A DNA stretch of 64,000 bases from Mytilisepta virgata (lineage: Eukaryota; Mollusca; Bivalvia; Mytilida; Mytilidae), in assembly GCA_028015205.1 (NCBI GenBank), contig CM051516.1, positions 53,076,230-53,140,229 of the forward strand. Reading direction: 5' to 3'. The notes under the pieces were generated by a model. The model had not been told where the DNA came from. It did no database searches and worked only from the letters and a program-made list of their open reading frames with translations. Shown here one piece after another: positions 11,717 to 23,700 of this stretch; positions within the stretch are counted from its first letter, which is position 1; the number at the start of each line of letters is the position of its first letter. Position numbers and translations under genes: made by a program.

Positions 11717-13153
11717 CTTTTACTGTCTGCCTTTTGTAGTTCACATAATAAAGAAATTTCCTGACAAAAACAAGAGAGATACTGTGAAACACTTAATATT
11801 CGTGGTACACCAAATTTAGTCAATTTCGTGGACAACTACATCCACGAATTTAAAAACCCAACGAAATATATATTTTCAATCGTTTAATCAAAAGGAAATA
11901 AACAAGCTCGAGATATTTTCAAAGATTGCAATTATCATCGTTTTATCTTTAATAGATTGAATAAATATATCTCAAACGGATAACAATGTTGACAGGGAAG
12001 AATGATTTTGCTACTGTACGGGAAGAAATTTGGGCTTAGATAAATTATTGAACATAAATAAATATTACAAGTGGGGTTTCGAGTCCGATCTTGACAAGGA
12101 TTTTTCTAATTTTCCTACCGAAGGACGGTGGTTATCTCCGGGTACTCCGGCTTCCTCTACCAATGAAAACTGGCCGCCACGAATTAGCCAAATGTGCTGT
12201 AAAAGACGTAAAACCCAAACAACTAAACAAACAAACAAAACTCTTCTACTCATCAGGGGAAAAACTGGATAGATCAAGTTTTCCCCCTTAACTGATCATA
12301 TCGGCCATTTTTTCCCGAAGTTCAATCGGTAACGTCAATACTGGGTTAAAATATTTTTCCAAGAACTATATTAATCCATCAGTTCAGAGAAGTCATGTTC
12401 AGTTTCACGTGGCAATCTGAAGAAGTTATGTCGGAAAACATATATAGGATGTTAATTTTCGACAAGAAACGTTGAGACAGTCGCATACAATATGCTGCAT
12501 GTTAAACATATATTTTCGCCTACTGTCTAGTGCAGAAAAAGATATATATACAAGTCAACATTTAGAATAAAATTTATTGATTCGCAAATAACAAACTGCA
12601 AGTTATTATTCATATTAAACCCGAAATAATTTAACTTCGCTCGTACGAAAGTTCACAAAGAATGGTATATGTATTTTGTTCCCACTAAATACATTCAATA
12701 TGTATTCGTATTGTAGTTTGACTGGGGGAAAATGATTCTGATCCCAAATTTCCTATTGGGCAAAATAGGATCAAGCAAATTTTTCCACCGGTGATCAATT
12801 TTGATTTTAAAAAAATTAGACCAAAACCAATTTTACGCACGTTCATATCAACAAAATTGTACATTTTGTATTATATATCTTTTAATTCATTACGTTTTGT
12901 GATTTTCGGCAAATATATTTCAAAGTGAACAGAATAACAATAATACCATTTACAATACAAATTACTAGTATATAAAATTGGACACAATGTATTTGATCTA
13001 ACAGGTATTCAGCGACATTATTATTAGTAATAATTGTGCGTTTTTATCAGCAGAGCTGATACTTCATAAAACCTACGAAACATAAATTTCATACAAAATA
13101 TTCTTTAACAATATTAAAACAAAATTTAACTCGAAAATCCAAAGAAACTTACC
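11717..13153 (-). other. 5' leader and leader intron of the NHL-like gene
   Basis: On the minus strand a GTAAGT donor follows position 13153, and an acceptor with a strong pyrimidine tract ('ctctcttgtttttgtcag') ends at 11761. The second leader exon would be 11717-11760. The intron carries the SINE fragment at 12071-12240. The transcription start is not determined. Confidence 0.55.
12071..12240 (+). mobile_element. SINE body/tail fragment (tRNA head lost)
   Basis: Matches the body and tail of the SINEs at 17265 and 47799: 'cctaccgaaggacggtgg', 'aactggccgcc', 'gccaaatgtgctg' and an 'actaaacaaacaaacaaa' tail. The tRNA-like head with its A and B boxes is missing, as in a 5'-truncated retroposed copy. 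Confidence 0.75.
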
Positions 13154-15716
13154 TCTGTATCATACCAAACATGCTTATTGCTGGAACACTAAATGTATAG
13201 AGGTGTGAATTACTGTTACAAAGTAGTCAACTTCCTGTTAAATTTTAAAAAAACGGATGAATCTTAATTATCAATGTCCGTGCTCTGTTTGTCATTATAC
13301 TTATAAAATGTCATCAATTTCCGCACCTTCGTGACTGTGTGTATATAATTATAATGTGGTTGAACAAAATGTGAAACAAAACTTCGTAACTCTTTAAAAC
13401 GCATATTATTGATAAAAAGTTGCTCAGACAGAGAGATATGTTGCTCCTAAGTTGGAATTATCCTTATTAAAGTTTCATAGACGTCATCATAATTTGGTTG
13501 ACAGGTATGGAAAAACTGTTTCCCAAATGGTAATGGACCTGTTCCATTGATGATGTCCCTTCCTCATACCGGATTTCACATGGGCAGCATGGCGGGTGTC
13601 CTGCATGAGAGGTCTTACTCTTCCGGAGCCCCTGGGTCTACCCCCGGGCCCTTTTAAGTTTTTAATTGTAATGCATGTATTGTTTTGGTCTTGTTTTCGT
13701 TGTTCTCCGGAGTGTTGTCAGTTGTTTCGATTTTCCCCTCCTTCGAATATCCCGTTGGTATTTCTTGACTTTACTTGTTAAATCTATTCTTTTGGATTGC
13801 AAATCGTTTTTGTAGATGTCATGATTTTGCGTTATGATAGTCTTATGATATTTCCCCAAAATTTTGTTTTCTAGCATGCGGTAGATCTTGCGGGTATGTT
13901 ATTTTTAGGTATACAATAAATTGTCATGGTAATGAAATGATTAAAAAATGATCGCAGTATTTTCTTTTCTCAGATATTTACTCGGAGTCAATTTATAATT
14001 TCAATGGGTTTCAAATAAAAGTTTTGTACTTCATCTCACCAAAAAATTCATTTGTAATTCGTGGAACTTTATTATAATACCGGAGCGACGAGGATAATTT
14101 CAATTTAAAAACTAAGACAATTGTAAGGAACCAGGCCTTTCCTTCATAAATTCTTTTAATAAACTACAATACAACACTTGATTCTCTTCAAAGGTACAGT
14201 TAATTCCCTACTTGCAGAGCTCGTGATGCATATATATTTTGTCATATTTTGACAGAGTTATCGTTCCTTACAGCAGGTGTGATTTCGAGGTCACTCGTGG
14301 CATTTCAACAGAACTGAAGTAAAAAGATCGAGGAGTTCAAACGAAAAACGGAATTCCTTAAAAACAATATTAACTGCGCAATCGAGAACTTAGCACTTTC
14401 CACTTTTTTCACTGGTAAGACATTGCAAATGTTCAAATGTATCCCAACTACATAAAATTGACAGCACATCCTATATAATGAGGAATTTCCTTCACCTTTC
14501 CGGATTTTCTGTTTTATCATTCGGATTGAAAGATAAATAGGTGTGTTCCTAGTGATAAAACTACCGTAAAGAACGACAACTTTTGGTGGGATAAGTCAGG
14601 AATTACAAGCAACCAACAGAACAAACTTTCCGTATCACCATGTTATCGCTAAATACGACAAAAGAGGGAAAACCCAATGAAAATACCGGCAACTCGCTAA
14701 ACATGCTTACTGTCCTATTATACAATCGTATAACAAAACATGTTTGATTATTTGAGGCATTAGATGTTATAGATACATTTTGAAATTTCTAATACAAAAT
14801 GGGAAATATAACATAGGTATACATGCCCCATTAAGATATAAAATCAGTTTCAAATGTTTAATGTGATGTTATTTTATTTAATTCTTTTTTTTTGTTATGT
14901 ATGATTGATATGCCCTCAAGGGACCTTTAATTAGTAAAGAAAAGAATTTGAATTCATAAGAGAATTCAATTGATGACCGTGTTCAAAGAATAACTGACAG
15001 ATCTTTACCGGTGAAATAGCTAAATGACTTGCATGGTTTCTACGGGAATATGTGGGGTCAATGAAAAAAGTCTCGTATTGAAGCTCGGCTTGCGTTTCAC
15101 CAGATACAGTTTTGCATGGACCCTATATATTCCCGTATACCCCCCTTTAAGTCACTATATATAGTCAGACGTAGCAATAGGTCAATAACATGTTAAAGTC
15201 TTCGTGTGGCCTTTAATACTTCAAAATTGGTAAAATTTGCTGCTTCTCCACTAAGCACGCGGCATATAGAAGTATGAACAAAGACTGGTCGAATCAGAGT
15301 AATAATTATTCTGTATTCAGTTATTCTGAAAAATATCTGAGATTGAATTTGTTTAGGCCTGAATGCGTAAATAGCCAAGATAAACCGAGTTAAAACAAAG
15401 GTTTTTGCAGGTTATCACCTGCTATTGGCAGGAATGACGTATTAAAAAGTCATTTAAAGTAATTTACTGCAACAGATATGAAATAATAGATTTATATAGT
15501 AATGTTATGCATTCTGTACAGTTATCCAATTTTAAATTATTCTTTATATTGCAAAACATAATTTTCACCTAATCTTTGTTTGGGATATTTTTCTTTATTC
15601 ATTAATATTTTACACCATTATTCCCTATTCTATAAACCACATCCACACCCTCATAGGTCGTAGAAACATGATATTTTTGGAAGACGTATCTAAACGTACA
15701 ATGTACTTATAACGTA
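13154..15716. other. Intergenic; upstream of the NHL-like gene
   Basis: No supportable exon. It should hold the promoter and first leader exon of the minus-strand NHL-like gene just above 13153, but no core promoter could be assigned. It also holds the dispersed repeat at 13558-13797 and a short-repeat fragment near 15240-15310. Confidence 0.45.
13558..13797 (+). repeat. Dispersed repeat family ('ccggatttcacatgggcag')
   Basis: The same family recurs at 44121-44372 (+) and 31561-31722 (-). It has 'ccttcctcataccgg', 'catgtattgttttggtc', 'tcgttgttctccgg' and 'tcttgactttac' blocks in that order. It is probably the 3' end of a retroelement; no coding part is attached. Confidence 0.7.
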
Positions 15717-16106
15717 AGGATGTTCGCTGCTGAGTTTCAAAATAACAAGCTTTTCATACCACTGGTAAATATTGATAGTGGATTAATAAAGGAACTAAAA
15801 AAGCGAGAAAAAAATATAGGTCAGTGTGCTTGTTTTCGAGATATAAGTCATTGAAAATTTGGCGGGAAAAATATGCTCTCTTGATTTTACATAGCTTTAA
15901 AATTGACAGGTTTTATTTCTCAAAAAAAATTAAATAATAAGGATTTTATAAGATTTTTACAAATGGCTTATTATTCTGCGTGCAAAAGATTTATGAAAAG
16001 AAAAATGGGTGTTAGCGGGAAAAATAATATATGGCATTCAAATGGATAAAACCAGATGATTCTGAACATCTGACAAAAATTCAAAAACATGACCAGCGAA
16101 CATCCT
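15717..16106. mobile_element. Complete MITE, TA target duplication, ~390 bp
   Basis: The terminal inverted repeat 'aggatgttcgctg' opens the element and 'cagcgaacatcct' closes it. TA dinucleotides flank both sides (15715-15716 and 16107-16108), as for Tc1/mariner-type elements. Related copies lie at 5425-5640 and, in the opposite orientation and diverged, at 54050-54330. No transposase is encoded. Confidence 0.75.
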
Positions 16107-16352
16107 TAACCTGCCACAATAAAAAAAAAATCACACCCCAATAATAATATGAGAAACTTCAGTGTAATTTCTGACATCAAATTCTGATAAAACGCATACA
16201 CTTATTATTTACTTGACATTCGACTACTACAAGTGTACAGGTAAGCGAACAAAACAGTTACCCAAGAATCCGTATAGCGTAGTGTTGTTGTTTGGTAACA
16301 AATTCAAAATTTTAAGATAACTTATCGTTTTCATTACAATTACAAATTTAAA

Positions 16353-16810
16353 CTATAGTCTCCCATGAGCCTATATCGCTCACCTGGATTCCATTTGCCA
16401 ATCGACAGCCTGAAAAGCAGTAACGTCCGGTTCTATATGTATGTTAGGCATATGTGGTTATCATAGTCGACAGTCTTGGTCATGGGATAAACGTCATTGT
16501 TACCAAGTTCAGTTCAACTCCATTTGCTCAGCAGATTAAGCATTTCAGGTTATCAGACACAACTCGGAAAGAGTACCAACTAAGGACAATTGCTGCAAAC
16601 TTTTAGTTCCACACAGCCGTGCAGTTTCATAGAAGATTTTTAAAATTCATGCCTTTTTTATCTACTAGTATTATTGGTAACATCAGCCATGACGGTTATA
16701 AGTCGAGGATGCCGGACACAATTTTGGAAAGACGCCACCCAGGGACTAATTGGCCCGAGACGACGGACGCCAAGTTATGGCTATAGCTCCCTATGGGCCA
16801 GGTGAGCTAA
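16353..16810 (+). mobile_element. Helitron-like non-autonomous element, copy 2 (short)
   Basis: Starts with 'gagcctatatcgctcacctgg'-type sequence, ends with 'gacgacggacgccaagt', an imperfect hairpin and 'ggtgagctaa' at 16801-16810. It has one to two internal units only. The 5' edge is approximate. Confidence 0.6.
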
Positions 16811-17264
16811 ACTGTAATGCAAAAGTATATGTCACTGACTGAAGGTTTGTGTTGCAATGACGTTGATGTAGCTACTTAATGTTGCTTTCTTGACCAGGAG
16901 AACTGCTTTTAAACGGGTGCATCTTCACCTTGTATTTTGTAACCATTTTGTTGTGCAAAAAAAATTATTTTCTGGAAAAATATGGTGTTTTAATTTTTAT
17001 CATCTGTGGGCTTCTTTATGTGTTAAAATGTTTTACTGACTGTGAGACTTATTTACGTGAACTATTGGGCTATCTTTACCTGAAATAAAATATTGTGCAA
17101 GTTAAATATAGTATTGTTCGAGCTTTAAATGCAAATTTTCAGTGCGTACCTAATGCCAAAATAAATTTCTAATGTTTCCAACTACATTTTGTACCTTGTA
17201 CATGTTGTATCACATCATATGTGATGTAGCTAAAAATATCAATTAAGACTTCATACTCACTTCT
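16811..17264. other. Intergenic, nothing recognised
   Basis: AT-rich, no exon or element identified. Confidence 0.4.
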
Positions 17265-17504
17265 AGGGGCTTCGGTGGCCGAGTGGTCTAGGTACTAATG
17301 ATCACTAGCCTGTCAACGCTGAGGTTGTGAGTTCGAATCTCACCTGTGCAGGGTGAGTTCGACTCCGATCTTAATTCACAAGGATTGCCAATTTTCCTAC
17401 CGAAGGTCGGTGGTTCTCTCCGGGTACTCCGGCTTTCTCCACCAATAAAAACTGGCCAAATGTGCTGAAAATAGCGTGAAACCCCAACTAAACAAACAAA
17501 CAAA
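17265..17504 (+). mobile_element. Full-length tRNA-derived SINE with 13-bp TSD
   Basis: The head carries RNA polymerase III boxes, A ('ggccgagtggtctagg') and B ('gagttcgaatctcacc'), of a Leu/Ser-type tRNA. The body has 'cctaccgaaggtcggtgg' and 'aactggcc', and the tail is 'actaaacaaacaaacaaa'. The 13-bp direct repeat 'catactcacttct' flanks it at 17252-17264 and 17505-17517, evidence of LINE-mediated insertion. A second long copy is at 47799-48036 and a fragment at 12071-12240. Confidence 0.88.
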
Positions 17505-17791
17505 CATACTCACTTCTCATTACACTGAAACTGACAATTAATTGAGAAATCTAAAATATTTTATTAATGGAAATATTTGATTGGTCCAGACAATGACTTT
17601 GAACTTCGTCGTGTTAGCCTCCCAACACCATATGTTTATCTGTTTTCGTCCCCTTCCGTGTAGGCTCCGTACATTTACTTATACTTCCTGTTAATTTATT
17701 GAGTTAAGCTACATAATTGTTAAAGATTGGTTTTGCAGGAAAATGGAATCAAAGAGTATGGTCATAAAAAAAGCACGTTGATTGTAAATAA

Positions 17792-20700
17792 CTATCCGTT
17801 TCCTTTTAATTGTGGGAAACACAAATTATAAAAAGAACTTTCAATAAAACTGTCTACTTTCCTCCATGCAATCAGACCTTTGTCTACAATTGACTGGACA
17901 GAAGGATACTTCTCATAGCAATGCGGATCCTGAAATAGGAAAAGAAGTAGGATTAACCATTACACAGTGTCTGTACCAAGTCATACAATCCGGACTACTC
18001 TAAGACGGTGACTGAGTATATTGTAACTCCGAGAAAATATTGTCAACCGAGATGAAGCTGAGGTTGACAATGTTTTTAGAGGGGTTACAATATACTCTGT
18101 CACCCTCTTAGAAATTTGCTATTTATTTTATTATACTGAATGTCTTGAATGTTATTAGCGTGTGGCAGTATAAAATACCACCCCCTGTTTCTTTCCACCA
18201 GCGGGTTATCGAGTAAAAAAACACATTCTTGTAAACCAATGAAAATGCATTAAAAGTAGAGAAATTTACATAAAGTATAATAATATCTATTATTAGTATG
18301 TTGTGGACTTGTGAATCTTTGCAAGTAGTAATGAGATTTATGATGAAGTTAGTATTTGCAGTATCTGAAGTCACAATGTGTTTTGTGCTCTTTATGTAAT
18401 ATTTTGTCTGAGGATCGGTCGATTGGATGGATCAATTGATTGGTGTGTCATTATTGACCTTTCCCGTTATCCATTTTGTTGTTTATGAATTTACATGATC
18501 TGATTTTTTCCTCTCTGATATATTCCATCAGGTTCATATACATGTACTCAGTATATCAATTCAAAAGAATAAGTATCATGTTATAATATTCAGAAACATT
18601 CATTGTTGAAACGATACGTCATTCAAATTTCTTAATAAGAACCTACATCACTGTTGGAAACTGATACCCAGCCGACAAACCGCTCATAAGTAGATCGCCA
18701 AACGACATGTCACAACGGTTGAAAAATGCCTTTAAAATTAGAACCGGCCTCTTGAGCTTATTATTACAAATCCACATGCCCAGTTATACATCCAAAAAAC
18801 TGTATATGTAGATATGTGTATTCGTGCAGGGAAGGAGTGATTAAAGTCCTTGACTATCAGATAAACGGTCAAGAATGCACTCCTTTGATAAAAACTGAAA
18901 GGACTAATTTCTATGTTGAACTTTAATTTAAATACATAAATATACCTTGACAAATAATTGGTTGGTAGATTGATTGATTGGTTGACGTTTACTTGATATC
19001 CAATAGCAAATATATACCATGAATGCTTTCTAACGAGAAGAACCAGTTCAAAAAGACACCGAAAGTGATCTTGAAATAGGGTGTATTCGAAGCTAAAAAT
19101 AATAATTAAAAAAAATGTCTTACATACCAAAATAAGAAGACTTTCTGATTCTAAAGACACACCTAATATACACTTGGATGCATTGTCAGTATCTCCACCT
19201 AAAAATTCAGAAATATATAATTATTTTATTTCGTGAAAATCAAATGCATTGCCTTGATTCGAGGTGGTTTTTAAAACAAATAAATATCTAGGTAAAGGAA
19301 TGTATTTTGAGTGTTTCATTTGTAATACAATGTATGAGTAAGACTTTGTGATTTCGGTCTATGTCGAATGCTCTCTTTAATCGGTACTTTCGTATTGTGG
19401 TTCATATCCCATTGTCGAAATTGTAAAAGCAGTTTTTTTTCGAACCAGATCTTGATTTTAATGGTACACTTTTGCATGTGTAATAATGATCAAAAAAGTT
19501 TTATTCCAAGTACCAGATGTTATAATATTCACATCAGTCACGACTTAAACTAGAAATCGCCAGATTATCAATCCAAGTGAAAAAGAAAACCCCAACCAAA
19601 TTTTACACATGTGATATTCCTGCCTAAGCCAGTGCACCGTATAAAAAGGTACCCATACCAAATTCTACACATGTAGTACGCCTGCCCTATGCTAGCATTC
19701 TGTATAAAAATGTACCCCTACCAAATTCTACACATGTAGTATGCCTGCACCATGCTAGCATCCTGTATAAAAAAAGGTACCCTACCAAATTCTACACATG
19801 TAGTATGCCTGCCCCATGCCAGTACCCTGTATTTTCAGAGGTTGTCTCTTGTCTACTGTTGTATGTTTATCGTATAGAAAACTGTGTTTGTGGTTACCTT
19901 TGTTGAATATATAACATTTTTGTTTTCGGGACCGTTTAATGATTTTCTTGTAGTGGGCTGTTGGTCCTTGTTGAAAGCTTCAATTCTATGGGGATATATT
20001 GTCTTATTCACACCTAATCCATATCCTCACATTTCCTCACTGTAGACATAACTAGAGTCTATATGAGAAAATAGTAAGTTTATTTTTAATATTCAATTCT
20101 ATTTGGACCACTAAAATGTTAACTGAACGGTTAAACTTTTTAAATTGGTAAGATAATAACTTACCCATCATGACAGGTGAGCCAAATTCCTGAAAGTGAT
20201 TGTGTAAAATCTGTAAGTGGTCTATCAATTCTTTACCAGATCTGATATGTACTATCTTACAGAGTATCTGTGGAAGACAAATCTATCAGTTCTCGCATTT
20301 ATACATATAATTGTGTACATTTATGACGTAATGTGCGTTAAGTATATGTAGTTAACCAATATAATATGTACACATATATGAAAATCTCTCATATATTATG
20401 TAATTACGACATCTACATTATACTTATAAAGATGGAATGTTGATTTATCATAAACTGTATCATTTAAACGATTATTAAGTTGTGACGTTACAAATTCAAA
20501 AATGCCATATAAAAATTATGCCATAAAAAATATTGCAAATAGTCCTCAAAGTGTAACAACAGAGGACGTGCTTACTATTTCGGAGCACCTAATATCACCC
20601 CAGGGTACTTATGTTGATTTGTTCTAATTCCCTTTAATTTGTTGTATATTTTAAACTTTTGATTATATTTGTATTGTTTGTTATTTATCTGACTAATTTG

Positions 20701-23700
20701 CCTTGTCCTTGGATTTTGATCTAGTGGACTTTGCCCCTCTGTTTTATATTCAAGCAAAACAAGTATCGTTTAATAAATTCTTTGATACCAATTTTGATGC
20801 AAATTTCGTCGATTTATAAATCATGTTGTGCTCAATGCCTAAATGTTGAAAACATGAAAACGTAGTGCAAAAAGTTGAAGAGCAAATTCAACAAGTATAC
20901 ATGTGTCAGGATGACACTATGCCCCGCCCTCGAAGTCATAACCAAGAAAAGACAAATTTTAGAAAGTTCATATAATGATGTACATGTGTACCAAGTGTCA
21001 TATGATGTGACTCCATCTTCATAGAAAATATAACCTGAGTATTCATCTTCACATTTCCCTTGTTGACTGAACCGTGAAATTTAGGTCAATACCTTTAATC
21101 GCAAATATTTGTAAAGTTCATATCGTGACTTACACTTGTTCCAATTTTCATAATGCTGTGACCCCTCTTCATAGCAAAACAAGAGGCTCACCAGAGCCTG
21201 TATCGCTCACCTGGAGTCTGGTTTTCATTGGACAATTAATCAACTATTTGACCAAGTTTGTTGCAATTGGTTCAATTGTTCAGGGAAAATTTGTTGAAGA
21301 TTTATTTTTCATAAGGTTTAATGTTAAAATATGTTCCCTGATGGTGGTAGTCCTGGCAGGAAGTTGACAAAATTGACCAGGAATAAGGGTGAACCTTAAA
21401 TAAATGTAACAGAACCCGACCTCAAATTACACAAACCAATAACTCCTAAATAGAATTTGGGATTCCCTTCAAAATTTCAGGGTAGGTAGATCTCAACATG
21501 GCAAACATTTTTCAATTTATATTTCACTTCTATCTCAAATAGTTTTGGAGATAAATGCAAAAATGTTAAAATTTTGAAATTTGACAAAAAAAGGGCAATA
21601 ACTCCTAAATGGGTTTTGGGATTTCCTTTAAAATTTCAGGGTATGTAGATCTCAACATGGCAAACATTTTTCAAATTTACATATCACTTCTATCTCAAAT
21701 AGTTTTGGAGATAAATGACGAAAAATGTTAAATTATGAAAATTTTATGAAAAAGGGCAATAACTCCTAAATGGGTTTCAGGATTTCCTTCAAAATTTCAG
21801 GTTAGGTAGATCTTGTCATGCTGATCAATTTTATCGTCAGCTTTTTGATATCTGTAACGGTTTTTAAGTTATAAGCCAAAAACAACACATGCACCCCTAT
21901 ATTCTATTTTTAGCTACGACAGCCATGTTTTATGTCAGATTAAAATAAATTGAAGATCGTTTGTAGAGGACATGTCATAGATCATTCCTAATAAGTTTCA
22001 AACCAATCGGCCAAGCGGTTTCAGAGGAGATGATTTTTGAATAAAAAAATTTTGAAAATTTGACGAAAAAAGGGCAACAACTCCTAAATGGGTTTTGGAA
22101 TTTCCTTCAAAATTTCAGGGTAGGTAGATCTTGTCATGCTGATCAATTTTACCTCATGTCAGATTTTCGATATCTGTAACGGTTTTTGAGTTATTAGCAA
22201 AAAACAGCAATTTACCCCTATGTTCTATTTTTAGTAACAGCGGCCATGTTTTTCGACGAATCAAAAATCCCCACATCAGTTCTATGCAGGGTACCCCAAG
22301 GAACATTCATACCAAGTTTGGTTCTAATTAGTCAAGTAGTTTCAGAGGAGATTTTTGAAATAATAACATAAAAAAAAGCCAAAAATGTCAAAAAAGGACA
22401 ATAACTCTAACATCAGTTGACAGATTTTCACGAAAATCAGCATACAGGTAGCTCTCATCATGCTGAACACTTTCAACCTGCCAGAATTTGCCATAACCTA
22501 ATGATTTTTGAGATATTTGCGAAAAACTGTTGTCTGACCCCTATGTTCTATTTTTAGTAACAGCGGCCATGTTTTTCAACGGATTAAAAATCCCCAAATC
22601 AGTTCTATGCAGGGTACCCAAAGGAACATTCATACCAAGTTTGGTTCTAATTAGTCAAGTAGTTTCAGAGGAGAAGATTTTTGAAATAATAACATAAAAA
22701 ATTTCAAAAAAAAATCAAGAAAAAGGGCAATAACTCCTACATGGGTGGTTACATCTTCTTCAAAATTTCAAAGCAGGTAGATCTTGAGGTGTTGAACACT
22801 TTAGCTTCCCATCAGAATTTTGATATCTGTCACCATTTTTGAGTTATTTGCAAAAAACTGCAATTTACCCCTATGTTCTATTTTTAGCCATGGCAGCCAT
22901 GTTTTTTTACAAATCAAAAATCTAAACGATAGTTTAGTAGCACTCATGCCAAGGAACAACTACACTAAGTTTGGTTGCAATTAAACTTATGGTGTAAGAG
23001 GAGTTAACGATTTTATTACAATGAATAAAGACTGCAAAAATGGTCAATTTTGACGATCTAAGGGGAATAACTCCTAAAAGGAACGAACCTACAACTTCGA
23101 TCCTGTTACAAATTTTGTAGATCTTTGTGTGCCTAACAATATGAAATTTAAATTTTTCAAATTTCCTTTATAGTATCCAAGATATTGAGCTTAATAAGTG
23201 CAAAATTTGGAAAAAATGCAGAAAAAGGGCAATAACTCCTACATGGGTCGTTGGATCTTCTTCAAAATTTCAGGGCAGGTAGATCTTGAGGTGCTGATCA
23301 CTTTTACCTTTGCCAGAATTTTGATATCTGTGACCGTTTCTGACTTATTTGCAAAAAACTGCGATTTACCCCTATGTTCTATTTTTAGCCATGACGGCCA
23401 TGTTTTTATACGAATCAAAAATCCAAACAATCTATCTGTAGCACCCATACCAATTAATAACTGTACCAAGTTTGGTTGCAGTTGGACTTATGGTGGTGGA
23501 GGAGTTAACGTTTGAAAAAGTTAACGGACGACGGACGGACGGACGACGGACGCCAAGTGATGGCAATAGCTCACATGACCCTTCGGGTCAGGTGAGCTAA
23601 AAAGCTATAACGCAAACCTTAATCTGAGGATTGACCATCATTTTCCTTTGACCATTGAACCGTAAAATTTAGGTCAAGACCTTATCACGGCATATATTTT

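Noticed and set aside
9426..11819. Plus-strand frames overlapping the 759-codon minus-strand gene, including one of 248 codons at 11073-11819
   Set aside because: They are antisense shadows of the biased Lys/Glu/Thr/Ser composition of the real gene.
17270..17350. tRNA-Leu/Ser-like sequence with A and B boxes (also at 47800-47880)
   Set aside because: Both are heads of SINEs with shared bodies, A-rich tails and, for the first, a target duplication; the cloverleaf is not intact. They are not functional tRNA genes.
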